Assembly (NCBI RefSeq): GCF_900119145.1
Contig: NZ_FPIY01000001.1
Span: forward strand, 186,001-250,000
Length of the DNA stretch: 64,000 bases
Reading direction: 5' to 3'
Origin: Cellulophaga fucicola
GTDB taxonomy: Bacteria > Bacteroidota > Bacteroidia > Flavobacteriales > Flavobacteriaceae
The notes under the pieces are model-generated. The model had not been told where the DNA came from. It made no database searches and saw only the letters and a list, made by a program, of their open reading frames with translations. A program made the position numbers and the translations under genes. This document shows positions 36,397 to 46,293 of the stretch, one piece after another (the first letter of the stretch is position 1; each line of letters opens with the position of its first letter).

Positions 36397-37383
36397 ATGG
36401 CGTCAAAAATTAAAAAAATAGCAGTATTTACATCTGGTGGAGATTCTCCTGGGATGAATGCAGCAATAAGATCTGTTGTACGTACATGTGCTTATTTAAA
36501 AATAGAATGTGTAGGTATTTATAGAGGGTATGAAGGAATGGTTGAAGGAGATTTTAAACCAATGGATGCCCGTAGTGTAAACAATATTATTAACAAAGGA
36601 GGTACTATATTAAAGTCTGCTCGTTCAGATTCTTTTAGAACAAAAGAAGGTCGTAAACAGGCTTACGATAATTTAATAGCAAATAATATAGATGCTTTTG
36701 TTGTAATTGGTGGCGATGGTAGTTTTACCGGAGCAATGATTTTTAATCAAGAATACAACTTCCCAGTAATGGGTATTCCTGGAACTATAGATAACGATAT
36801 TTTTGGTACAACCTATACTTTAGGTTTTGATACTGCTTTAAATACAGTTGTTGAGGTAATAGATAAAATTAGAGATACAGCCAGTTCTCATAACAGACTT
36901 TTCTTTGTAGAAGTAATGGGTAGAGATGTTGGGCATATTGCATTAAACGCTGGTGTTGGTGCAGGAGCAGAGGAAATACTTATTCCAGAAGAAAACTTAG
37001 GTTTAGATCGTTTGTTAGAATCTCTAAAACGAAGTAAAAAATCAGGTAAATCATCTAGTATTGTAATTGTTGCTGAAGGAGATAAAACAGGTAAAAATGT
37101 TTTTGAACTTAAGGAATATGTAGAAGAACATTTACCAATTTACGATGTGCGTGTATCTGTACTAGGTCATATGCAACGTGGTGGTTCGCCTTCTTGTTTT
37201 GATCGTGTACTAGCAAGTAGAATGGGAGTTAGGGCTGTAGAAGCTTTATTAGAAGGTAAAAGTAACCTAATGGTTGGTATTCAGGATAACAAAATTATTC
37301 TAACACCAATAGAACAAGCAATAAAAGGACACACAAAAATAGATAAAGAGCTCATTAGAGTTTCAGACATAATGTCAACATAA
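36397..37383 (+). CDS. pfkA: ATP-dependent 6-phosphofructokinase
   Basis: Commits fructose 6-phosphate to glycolysis. At 328 residues it is the usual PfkA size. Motifs are TSGGDSPGMNAAIRS (~13-27, ATP site), GGDGSFTGA (~108-116), GIPGTIDNDI (~129-138, catalytic Asp) and MGRDVGHIALNAG (~174-186). The glycine after GGDG is consistent with ATP rather than pyrophosphate use. It lies 21 bases before gap and is surely co-transcribed. The 206-base upstream gap holds only a near-consensus TAGCTTTA at ~36372. Confidence 0.95.
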   Translation: MASKIKKIAVFTSGGDSPGMNAAIRSVVRTCAYLKIECVGIYRGYEGMVEGDFKPMDARSVNNIINKGGTILKSARSDSFRTKEGRKQAYDNLIANNIDAFVVIGGDGSFTGAMIFNQEYNFPVMGIPGTIDNDIFGTTYTLGFDTALNTVVEVIDKIRDTASSHNRLFFVEVMGRDVGHIALNAGVGAGAEEILIPEENLGLDRLLESLKRSKKSGKSSSIVIVAEGDKTGKNVFELKEYVEEHLPIYDVRVSVLGHMQRGGSPSCFDRVLASRMGVRAVEALLEGKSNLMVGIQDNKIILTPIEQAIKGHTKIDKELIRVSDIMST

Positions 37384-38406
<1,023 letters not shown>

Positions 38407-38427
38407 TCATTTTATAAATGTGATATA

Positions 38428-38469
38428 GTATCCTGAAAATTGGTTAATATTTACTTTTTTTCAGGATAC
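38428..38469. repeat. 12-base inverted repeat between gap and the amino-sugar kinase gene
   Basis: GTATCCTGAAAA (38428-38439) and its exact complement (38458-38469), with an 18-base AT-rich loop. It could be the gap terminator, but the T-run is inside the loop and right arm rather than after the stem. An operator or mRNA structure upstream of the kinase is the alternative. Confidence 0.6.
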
Positions 38470-38490
38470 ATTAATTTTAAGTAATAACGT

Positions 38491-39342
38491 ATGATTTTAA
38501 TTGTAGATAGCGGTGCTACTAAGTCAGATTGGATTGCCTTGGATGATAAAGGCGAACAATTGTTTATGACGCAAACATTAGGTTTAAGTCCAGAAGTACT
38601 AACTAGAGAGGTTATAGAAGATAGGTTAGCTAATAACTTTGAGTTGTCTAAAAACAAAGATAAAGTTACTAAGTTACATTTCTATGGAGCTGGTTGTGGT
38701 ACCGAGCGTATGCGCTTATTTTTAAAAGAGATTTTTAAAGTCTTTTTTCCTAATGCGGTAGCAGAAGTAAAAGAAGATACTTACGCAGCTATACATGCTA
38801 CTACAAAACTTGGTGACCCTGGTATTGTTTGTATTTTAGGTACTGGATCTAATTGTAGTTACTATGACGGTGAAAATGTACATCAAAAAGTAACATCTTT
38901 AGGGTATATTTTAATGGATGATGGTAGTGGTAACTTCTTTGGAAGAAAGTTACTAAGAGATTACTATTTTCATAAAATACCTAAGGATTTGGCAGATAAA
39001 TTTGCAGCCGAATATGATTTAGAGGCAGATATTATAAAAGAAAATTTATACAAACAGCCTAATCCTAATACATACTTGGCAACTTTTGCTAGGTTTATTA
39101 TAGAGAACAAAGATCACCCTTATTCTAGAGGAGTTATCAATAAAGGATTGCAACAGTTTATCAATAACAATGTAATGCAGTTTGATTTGGCTACTAAAGT
39201 ACCTGTAAATTTTGTGGGTAGTATTTCTTATTTTTTAAGAGATGAATTAGCTAAAGTTATAGAAAGAAACGACCTTATTTTAGGTGTCATAAGAAGAAGG
39301 CCAATTGAAGGATTGGTAGACTTCCATAGAAGCACTATTTAA
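38491..39342 (+). CDS. N-acetylglucosamine/glucosamine kinase-like ATPase, BadF/BadG/BcrA/BcrD family
   Basis: A 283-residue ASKHA kinase. Phosphate-1 loop IVDSGATKSDW (~4-14), the catalytic segment ATTKLGDPGIVCILGTGSNC (~101-120) and the GYILMDDGSGNFFGRKLL block (~134-151) are the pattern of the GlcNAc-kinase-like group in Bacteroidota. It may phosphorylate amino sugars recovered from cell-wall turnover, feeding the glycolytic genes upstream. The exact sugar is inference. A strong terminator follows. Confidence 0.82.
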   Translation: MILIVDSGATKSDWIALDDKGEQLFMTQTLGLSPEVLTREVIEDRLANNFELSKNKDKVTKLHFYGAGCGTERMRLFLKEIFKVFFPNAVAEVKEDTYAAIHATTKLGDPGIVCILGTGSNCSYYDGENVHQKVTSLGYILMDDGSGNFFGRKLLRDYYFHKIPKDLADKFAAEYDLEADIIKENLYKQPNPNTYLATFARFIIENKDHPYSRGVINKGLQQFINNNVMQFDLATKVPVNFVGSISYFLRDELAKVIERNDLILGVIRRRPIEGLVDFHRSTI

Positions 39343-39375
39343 TACTATAGTGTAGTTGTTAAATAGCTTATAAAT

Positions 39376-39412
39376 AGAAAAGCGTAACTTTTAGTAGTTA
39401 CGCTTTTTTTTA
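39376..39412. terminator. Terminator between the sugar kinase gene and ridA
   Basis: AAAAGCGTAAC (39378-39388) pairs perfectly with GTTACGCTTTT (39397-39407), with an 8-base loop and a following T-run. It serves the convergent genes on both sides. Confidence 0.9.
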
Positions 39413-39438
39413 TGTTTTTATTTTTGATAATGTATTAC

Positions 39439-39819
39439 TTAATGAACAGCAATCATAGAGATTTCTACATTTACAAATTTAGGTAAGTTAGCTACTTCTA
39501 CGGTTTCTCTTGCTGGTGCAGTATCTGCATTAAAATAAGAACCGTAAACTTCATTAATTTCTGCAAACTGATGCATATCGTTTACAAAAATACAAGCTTT
39601 CACTACATTTTCAAATGTCATCCCGGCTTCTGTTAGTATGGCTTTTAAGTTTTCCATACTTTGTTTTGTCTCAGCTTTAATATCACCCTCTACCAAATCT
39701 CCTGTCTTTGGATCTATTGGTATTTGACCAGAAATATATAATGTATTGCCAGTTAAAACAGCTTGGTTGTATGGCCCTATTGGAGCAGGTGCATGTACCG
39801 TTGTAATAATTTTTTTCAT
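39439..39819 (-). CDS. ridA: RidA family 2-iminobutanoate/2-iminopropanoate deaminase
   Basis: A 126-residue member of the YjgF/YER057c/UK114 family, which hydrolyses reactive enamines/imines from PLP enzymes. Family signature: GPYNQAVLTGNTLYISGQIP (~18-37), then NLKAILTEAGMTF (~58-70), VVKACIFVND (~73-82) and the catalytic-arginine segment APARETVEVANLPK (~102-115). Cytoplasmic. It follows lptD by 47 bases on the same strand, a pairing common in Flavobacteria. Confidence 0.93.
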   Translation of the reverse strand: MKKIITTVHAPAPIGPYNQAVLTGNTLYISGQIPIDPKTGDLVEGDIKAETKQSMENLKAILTEAGMTFENVVKACIFVNDMHQFAEINEVYGSYFNADTAPARETVEVANLPKFVNVEISMIAVH

Positions 39820-39866
39820 CTTAATTAGTAGTTTTAATTAATGTAAAAGAATAAATAATACCTCTA

Positions 39867-42554
39867 TTATCTCTGACTTCTTTGTTCCCATTTAAGGTCT
39901 TTAAGTATGCTACTCTTAATTCCTATAAAGAAATACCATCTTTCGTAAGTGCCAAATGGTGTCCAGTTAAAGTTAAGTCTAAAACTTTTAAGATCTCTTT
40001 CAAAACGTAATTGTGTTAAAGAAAAACCTTGATTTTTAAAGTCGTAACCAGAAGATACACCAACTTTCCATCTTGGGGTTAAGTCAACATTTCCAGAAAA
40101 CATTAAAGAGTGATTGCTAATTTCATCTTGTCTGTTAGGATTGCTATAGCTAACTGCGTACGCTAATCTAACATCCCAAGGAATGGCATTTTTGTATAGT
40201 GGGTTCTCTTTTACTTCTTCATCTTCATCGTTAGGGTTACCTGGTCTGTCGCTAAAGTCGTCACTTCTGCCAAAAAGATCATCTGTTCTACCACCACTGG
40301 CAGCAACATAGCCATCATCATCCTCATCATCTTCATCCTCTTTTTTATCAAACATTTTACTGCTTAAAGAGTAACCAATATTGGCTCTAGCACTAGTTAA
40401 CCTAGCTAAGCTACCACCATTGTTAATGTTAAGTGTGTTAATTCTAGTTCCTTTGTTATCTATGGCATAAGGATCTAAATTAGCAGAAAAGTTAATAGAC
40501 ATCTTCTTATTCAATATAGTAGTACCACCATTAATTCTAAATGGACTTAAACGTAAAGAATCTGCCTGAAAGTTATAGTTGGTAGAAATATTAAAACTGC
40601 TTAATAAAGATATTTTTTTAGGTTCTGTTGCTGTAGAATCCTTGTCTTTAACTTTGGCTTCTAAAGTATTTTGTAGCGAAAAACTAAGAGCGCTACTCTG
40701 TGTAAGTCCGGGAGCTCCGTTTAATGTACCTTCAAATCTACTGTACTGTATGTATTCTCCATCAGCATTCATATACTCATCATAAGTTTCCTCGAAAGAA
40801 GGAGAGTAGCTGTAGCCTATAGAAGGTCTCATGGTATGTCTAATGGCTTGTATGTTTTTGCTTTCGTCAAATGTCCAAGTACCATACATTGTAGTTCCTA
40901 AACTAGCGCTAAAACTGTATTTGTTGTAACGGTCAAAACCATTTATTTTTTCAGAAATTACAGCATCGGTAGCAGCATCATAAAACTTATCGTATGTTTC
41001 TAATGTCCATACATCTTCATAAGAACCACCAAGGCTAACACTTAATTGTTTAAAAACTTTAAAGTTTGTGCTAACTGGTATTCTGTGTCTTGCTCCTACT
41101 TTTGCATCGTCAAACATTTCAGACTTAAAGAAAAGAGAATCTGATGTTGTGATCTGGTTTTGCGCATTAACATCATACTGGAAATTAATATTCTGTATAA
41201 TTCCTTTTTTTAAACCATCTCTTTTTGCAAACGGAAAAATACGCTCCATACTTGCCTGCATTGTAGGTAAAGTAAGGTTTATAACATCTGTGTTTGTGTT
41301 CTGGTTGTGTGTAGCCGTTAAACTAAGGTTTACAGAAGGGTACTCAGGAAACGTTTTTGAATACGATACAGATGATGATAAGTTGTTATTTTGTGTATTT
41401 GGTACGTTGTATTGGTTTAATGAGCTTCTGTAATAATCGCTACTACCTAAGTTTACACTTGCAGAAAGCCTAGAATTTGGATTATTTTTAGGGTCCTGTG
41501 TATGCGATATTTGTATGTTGTAGTTGGTAGATCTACTGTAATCATCAAACCCTTTTTGACTATTTATCTGATTTTCGTACCTAATATTAACATTACCCCT
41601 GTATTTGTACCTTTTAATATAGGTAGATTGCCCTCTAAAACCATAACTACCATTGGTGTAGAAATCTCCTTGTAATGTTAGGTCTACAAATTCGTTTATA
41701 GGGAAATAATAACCACCATTTTGTAAAAAATAACCACGATCAGGATCACTACCAAAGGTAGGAAAAATTAAACCTGCCGTATTACCTGTAGTCATAGGAA
41801 AATAAGCAAAAGGCAAAGCAATTGGCGTAGGCACATCTGCAATGTACATATTGCTATAACCAGCGATCATTTTTTTGCCAGGTACAAATTTACCTTTACG
41901 AACTAGTATGTAATAATCAGGATTAATAGTATCGTTAGAGGTTGTTATTTTTGCTCTACTCATAAAGTAAACAGAGTCATTTTCTTTTTTAGTTTTTTCG
42001 GCATATACTTTCATCGCATCACTACCAATACTACCTAAACCAGCTTGTTGCTCTGTTCTAGAGTTCCAGATAAGTGCTTTTTGTGTGTCAAAATTAAACC
42101 GAATAGAATCTGGTTTTACAACCTGACTACCTTGTTTAAAATCGGGTAGTTGAGAATAGACACCAGTAGAATCTTTTATACGACCTGCGTAAACTTCATT
42201 TTTAGCAAGGTCCATTATGATAATACCTGCTTTTAGTTCTGTATCTTGGTAGTACAATTCTGCTTTGTCATACAAGTAGATTTTTTGCTCCTTACGATCA
42301 TAACGCATATAGCCTTCTGCCTTCCTTTTTACTATATCTACAAGTAAAGGTTCTTTTGTTTTAGAAGAATCTTGTGTAATGCTGTCCTTTTTTTGCGACT
42401 TGTTTATAATATCCGCAGGAATTAAAGGAGCTACTATAGAATCTTTTTGTTTCTTTACAGTTAATGGAATTACCTTATCTTCTTGTGCAGATAGGCTTAA
42501 AACCCCTAGAAACAGGAGTAAATAAAAAAGTAAACGATGTTTATTTGATTGCAA
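39867..42554 (-). CDS. lptD: LPS-assembly protein LptD-like outer-membrane protein
   Basis: The outer-membrane barrel that inserts lipopolysaccharide into the outer leaflet. From the TTG at 42554 it has about 895 residues: signal peptide MQSNKHRLLFYLLLF... ending LSAQ, an OstA-like beta-jellyroll region (~60-230) and a large C-terminal barrel rich in alternating aromatic strands. An acidic insertion with a run of Asp/Glu (~735-750) lies in one loop. The longer frame starts at a TTG inside the -7 box, so it cannot be used. No LptD-type disulfide cysteines are evident. Divergent from the amidase gene. Confidence 0.88.
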   Translation of the reverse strand: MQSNKHRLLFYLLLFLGVLSLSAQEDKVIPLTVKKQKDSIVAPLIPADIINKSQKKDSITQDSSKTKEPLLVDIVKRKAEGYMRYDRKEQKIYLYDKAELYYQDTELKAGIIIMDLAKNEVYAGRIKDSTGVYSQLPDFKQGSQVVKPDSIRFNFDTQKALIWNSRTEQQAGLGSIGSDAMKVYAEKTKKENDSVYFMSRAKITTSNDTINPDYYILVRKGKFVPGKKMIAGYSNMYIADVPTPIALPFAYFPMTTGNTAGLIFPTFGSDPDRGYFLQNGGYYFPINEFVDLTLQGDFYTNGSYGFRGQSTYIKRYKYRGNVNIRYENQINSQKGFDDYSRSTNYNIQISHTQDPKNNPNSRLSASVNLGSSDYYRSSLNQYNVPNTQNNNLSSSVSYSKTFPEYPSVNLSLTATHNQNTNTDVINLTLPTMQASMERIFPFAKRDGLKKGIIQNINFQYDVNAQNQITTSDSLFFKSEMFDDAKVGARHRIPVSTNFKVFKQLSVSLGGSYEDVWTLETYDKFYDAATDAVISEKINGFDRYNKYSFSASLGTTMYGTWTFDESKNIQAIRHTMRPSIGYSYSPSFEETYDEYMNADGEYIQYSRFEGTLNGAPGLTQSSALSFSLQNTLEAKVKDKDSTATEPKKISLLSSFNISTNYNFQADSLRLSPFRINGGTTILNKKMSINFSANLDPYAIDNKGTRINTLNINNGGSLARLTSARANIGYSLSSKMFDKKEDEDDEDDDGYVAASGGRTDDLFGRSDDFSDRPGNPNDEDEEVKENPLYKNAIPWDVRLAYAVSYSNPNRQDEISNHSLMFSGNVDLTPRWKVGVSSGYDFKNQGFSLTQLRFERDLKSFRLNFNWTPFGTYERWYFFIGIKSSILKDLKWEQRSQR

Positions 42555-42602
42555 GGCTATAAATCCTATTTTTGTATTGATTTGGCTCGGTATTTCGGGT
42601 TT

Positions 42603-42610
42603 CAAACTTA
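42603..42610 (-). promoter_or_regulatory. -7 promoter box of lptD
   Basis: TAAGTTTG on the minus strand, an exact TAnnTTTG element. Transcription would start near 42599, which places the upstream TTG at 42605 outside the mRNA and supports the TTG at 42554 as the real start (leader about 45 bases). Confidence 0.55.
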
Positions 42611-42657
42611 CGCATATTTTTTATTTTAGAATACGCATTAGAATAAATTTAACCTAA

Positions 42658-43920
42658 ATGAATAAAAGATTTAATAATTATATATTAAAATTTAACAAGT
42701 TTTCATCAGTAGGAGTATTGGTGCTTACTTTTTTGTTGTCCTCCTTAAGTGTTGTTTTTAATACAGTTTCTGCTCAAGATAAGTTTGTAGTTGTGTTAGA
42801 TGCAGGTCACGGTGGGCACGATCCAGGTAATTTAGGTAATGGGTATTTAGAAAAGAATATAGCATTAAATATAGTGTTAAAAGCGGGTGAATTACTGTCT
42901 CAGAACCCAAATATTAAGGTTTTATATACAAGAAAAGACGATACGTTTGTAGATTTATTTGAGCGCGGACAAATTGCAAATAAAGCAAATGCAGATTTAT
43001 TTGTGTCTGTACATTGTGACTCTCATACATCAGATGCACACGGAGCTGGTACTTTTGTATTAGGATTACACGCTAATAAACAAAATTTTGATATTGCTAA
43101 AAAAGAGAACTCTGTAATATATTTAGAGGACAATTACCAAGCAAACTATTCTGAGTATAACATTAATTCGCCAGAATCTGTAATTGGTTTAACTATAATG
43201 CAAGAAGAGTTTTTAGACCAAAGTATTGCGTTGGCTAAGTTGTTGCAAGATAAATTTTCTAATAAATTAAAACGTACAGATCGTAAAGTTAAGCAAGCTG
43301 GTTTTATAGTACTACACCAAACATTTATGCCTAGTGTATTAGTAGAAACAGGATTTTTAACAAACAAAAGTGAGGGAGCTTACTTAAATTCTAAATCTGG
43401 ACAATTAGAAATGGGCACGGCAATTGCTGAGTCTGTTTTAGCGTATATGGATCAGCTTGTGTCTAATGCAATTGCATCATCTACAGCTACACCAGAACCT
43501 AAAGAAGTGGTGAAAGAACAGATTAAGGTCGTTGAAGAGAAAAAAGTAGAGGAAAAAAAGCCCGCAGTAGTTGTTCAGGAGCCTAAAGAGAAAGAAGTTG
43601 TAGTTAAAAACGAAATCAAGCCTAAAGAAGTAGAAGAACAGGTGACAACAAGCAGTAATATAGAGTTTAGAGTACAATTATTTGCTAGTTCTAAATCTAT
43701 ACCTTTAGTTTCAGATAATTTTAAAGGACTAAGGGCGTTAACAAAAGAACCAGTAAATAATATGTATCGTTATATGAGCGGACACGCAAAATCTCATTAC
43801 GATGCAAAATTAATTAAGTCTAATGCAGATTTAAAAGGGTATACTTCTTCTTATATTGTAGCATATAAAGATGGAAAGCGAATAAATATTAAAGAGGCAA
43901 TTAAGTACACAAAAGAATAA
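42658..43920 (+). CDS. N-acetylmuramoyl-L-alanine amidase with C-terminal SPOR-like domain
   Basis: A 420-residue exported amidase_3 zinc enzyme that cleaves peptide stems from peptidoglycan. Signal/anchor ~12-39, then VVLDAGHGGHDPGNLG (~44-59, first zinc His), the zinc Glu in LEKNIALN (~63-70), SVHCDSHTS (~120-128, second His) and the catalytic Glu in VLVETGFL (~225-232). A charged Glu/Lys/Val-rich linker (~270-335) leads to a SPOR-like domain with EFRVQLFASS, likely to bind denuded septal glycan. First gene of the envelope run; TAAATTTA at 42644 is a near-match promoter. Confidence 0.9.
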   Translation: MNKRFNNYILKFNKFSSVGVLVLTFLLSSLSVVFNTVSAQDKFVVVLDAGHGGHDPGNLGNGYLEKNIALNIVLKAGELLSQNPNIKVLYTRKDDTFVDLFERGQIANKANADLFVSVHCDSHTSDAHGAGTFVLGLHANKQNFDIAKKENSVIYLEDNYQANYSEYNINSPESVIGLTIMQEEFLDQSIALAKLLQDKFSNKLKRTDRKVKQAGFIVLHQTFMPSVLVETGFLTNKSEGAYLNSKSGQLEMGTAIAESVLAYMDQLVSNAIASSTATPEPKEVVKEQIKVVEEKKVEEKKPAVVVQEPKEKEVVVKNEIKPKEVEEQVTTSSNIEFRVQLFASSKSIPLVSDNFKGLRALTKEPVNNMYRYMSGHAKSHYDAKLIKSNADLKGYTSSYIVAYKDGKRINIKEAIKYTKE

Positions 43921-43960
43921 TTTATAATTCTAATTAAATTTAGAGCAAAACATATTTCTA

Positions 43961-44926
43961 TTGAAACTATCTAGAGAAGTTAAAACAGGTATAATTGTAA
44001 TTGGCGGAATATTGCTATTTATTTTAGGGTTTAGCTATTTAAAGGCAACACCGTTGTTTGATAATAGTAAAACATTTTATGCTATATATGATGACGTTGG
44101 TGGTTTACAACCAGGCACACAAGTATCTATAAATGGTTTTAGCGTTGGTAAAATAAACGATATTAGATTTAAAGATAAATCAGGTAAACTATTAGTTACT
44201 TTTTCGGTAGACAGTAGTTTTGAGTTCTCTAAAAATAGTATAGCAGAATTGTATGATACTGGTATTATTGGAGGTAAGGGAATACAAATTATTCCTGTCT
44301 TTGATGATGCAGCACTTGCAAAATCTGGAGATACTTTGGTTACAAATACAAAACCGGGTTTAACAGATTTAGTTCAGCAGAATTTGGCTCCTTTGCAAAA
44401 TAAGGTTGAAGGCGCAATATCTAATGCAGATTCTCTTTTAGTTAATTTTAATGACATACTAGATGTAAAAACAAAAAAGGATTTGCAAAGCAGTATTTCT
44501 GGTTTAAACGATTTAATTAAAAGCTTTAAAGTAACCACAAACTCACTTAATAGCTTAATGGCTAATAATAAAGAGGAATTAGAAGGGTCTTTATCTAATA
44601 TTAAAAAAATAACAGACGATTTCTCTAAAATATCTACAGCCTTATCTGAAGCAGAACTAGATAAGAGTATAGCAGGCTTACAAAAAACCGTAACAAACTT
44701 AGATAATTTACTAACTAAGATAGATAAAGGAGAAGGTTCATTAGGAAAATTAATGAACAATGAAGAACTTTACAACAATCTGGCAGGGGCATCTAAGGAA
44801 TTAGACCTATTGTTACAAGATTTTAGATTAAACCCTAAACGTTATGTAAACGTTTCTGTTTTTGGAAAAAAACAAAAAGAATACGAGTTGCCAGAAAATG
44901 ACCCTGCAGCCGAAATAAAAAACTAA
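43961..44926 (+). CDS. MlaD/MCE family lipid-transport protein
   Basis: A 321-residue single-MCE protein anchored by one N-terminal helix (~9-28). The MCE domain follows, with YDDVGGLQPGTQVSINGFSVG (described in part, ~44-64) and the GIIGGKGIQI loop (~101-110). The C-terminal half is a long helical, coiled-coil-like region (~130-290) that could form a periplasmic tunnel. The start is TTG at 43961 (MKLSREVKTG). No MlaE permease or MlaF ATPase genes are close, so the complex must be encoded elsewhere. Likely role: retrograde phospholipid movement for outer-membrane asymmetry. Confidence 0.88.
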   Translation: MKLSREVKTGIIVIGGILLFILGFSYLKATPLFDNSKTFYAIYDDVGGLQPGTQVSINGFSVGKINDIRFKDKSGKLLVTFSVDSSFEFSKNSIAELYDTGIIGGKGIQIIPVFDDAALAKSGDTLVTNTKPGLTDLVQQNLAPLQNKVEGAISNADSLLVNFNDILDVKTKKDLQSSISGLNDLIKSFKVTTNSLNSLMANNKEELEGSLSNIKKITDDFSKISTALSEAELDKSIAGLQKTVTNLDNLLTKIDKGEGSLGKLMNNEELYNNLAGASKELDLLLQDFRLNPKRYVNVSVFGKKQKEYELPENDPAAEIKN

Positions 44927-44939
44927 CTAACTATTATAT

Positions 44940-46274
44940 ATGGAGTACCTTCCCAACATTATTTTCTTACTGGTATTAGTTGCTGGTGTAGGATTTTTTG
45001 CGAAAAATGTTAAAACACTTTCCCGTAATATTAAACTGGGGAGAGATGTAGATGTAAGTGATAATAAACCCTTGCGTTGGAAAAATATGGCACGTATTGC
45101 CTTAGGACAAACCAAAATGGTTGTGCGCCCTATTCCAGGTATTTTACACATTATTGTGTATGTTGGTTTTATTATAATTAACATAGAGGTATTAGAAATT
45201 GTTATAGATGGTTTACTGGGAACGCACCGTATTTTTGCTCCACTTGGTGCTGTTTATGATGTGTTAATTGGTTCTTTTGAAATTTTAGCGTTCTTGGTAA
45301 TTGTTTCTGTTGTTATTTTTTGGATTAGAAGAAATGTAATTAGGGTTAAACGTTTTATGAACCCAGAGATGAAAGGTTGGGCTAAAAAAGATGGTAATCT
45401 AATTTTGTACATAGAATTGGTATTAATGGTTCTATTTCTAACAATGAATGCAGCAGATTTTCAACTACAAACTATAGATGCATTACATTATGTTAAGGCA
45501 GGTTCTTTCCCTATTAGTCAATTTATAGCACCAATATTTGGAGGTATGTCAGAGGCTAGTTTAATAGTTGTAGAACGTTCTGCTTGGTGGATGCATATTA
45601 CAGGTATTTTATTGTTCTTAAATTACTTATACTATTCTAAACATTTACATATTCTATTAGCTTTCCCTAATACGTATTACGGTAAAGTACAACCAAAAGG
45701 GCAGTTAGATAATTTAGCAGCTGTAACAGCAGAGGTTAAAATGATGATGGATCCAGATGCAGATCCTTTTGCAGCACCAGCCGAAGGAGCAGAAGATGCT
45801 GGAGAGCCAGATAAGTTTGGAGCATCAGACGTTACAGATTTAAATTGGGTACAATTGCTAAACTCATATACGTGTACAGAATGTGGTAGATGTACAAGTG
45901 AGTGTCCTGCAAACCAAACAGGTAAATTATTATCTCCAAGAAAGATAATGATGGACACTAGAGATAGATTACATGAAGTAGGAGAAAACATAGATAAAAA
46001 TAAAGGCGAGTTTGTTGCAGACGGTAAACAATTATTAGGAGATTATATTACTCCAGAAGAATTGTGGGCTTGTACATCTTGTAATGCTTGTACAGAGGCT
46101 TGTCCTGTAAGTATAGATCCATTATCTATTATTATGGATATGCGTCGTTACTTAGTAATGGAGCAATCTGCAGCACCATCAGATTTAAATAATATGATGG
46201 GGAATATAGAAAATAACGGAGCGCCTTGGCCATTTAATCAAATGGATAGGTTAAACTGGAAAAACGAATCTTAA
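44940..46274 (+). CDS. Membrane-bound 4Fe-4S protein, heterodisulfide-reductase-related
   Basis: A 444-residue inner-membrane iron-sulfur protein. Membrane helices lie at about 5-23, 63-88, 98-123, 155-180 and 215-240 (NarI/HdrE-like). A cytoplasmic domain follows, with two complete clusters: CTECGRCTSECP (~309-320) and CTSCNACTEACP (~378-389). The electron donor and acceptor are unknown. It starts 13 bases after mlaD and is followed 19 bases later by a CCG-domain Fe-S protein, so the two probably make one membrane electron-transfer complex. Confidence 0.88.
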   Translation: MEYLPNIIFLLVLVAGVGFFAKNVKTLSRNIKLGRDVDVSDNKPLRWKNMARIALGQTKMVVRPIPGILHIIVYVGFIIINIEVLEIVIDGLLGTHRIFAPLGAVYDVLIGSFEILAFLVIVSVVIFWIRRNVIRVKRFMNPEMKGWAKKDGNLILYIELVLMVLFLTMNAADFQLQTIDALHYVKAGSFPISQFIAPIFGGMSEASLIVVERSAWWMHITGILLFLNYLYYSKHLHILLAFPNTYYGKVQPKGQLDNLAAVTAEVKMMMDPDADPFAAPAEGAEDAGEPDKFGASDVTDLNWVQLLNSYTCTECGRCTSECPANQTGKLLSPRKIMMDTRDRLHEVGENIDKNKGEFVADGKQLLGDYITPEELWACTSCNACTEACPVSIDPLSIIMDMRRYLVMEQSAAPSDLNNMMGNIENNGAPWPFNQMDRLNWKNES

Positions 46275-46293
46275 ATAGAAATCCAAAATATTT

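Noticed and set aside
44374-44760. 128-codon antisense frame in the MlaD gene
   Set aside because: Mirror of the coiled-coil codons (Leu/Ser/Lys) of MlaD.
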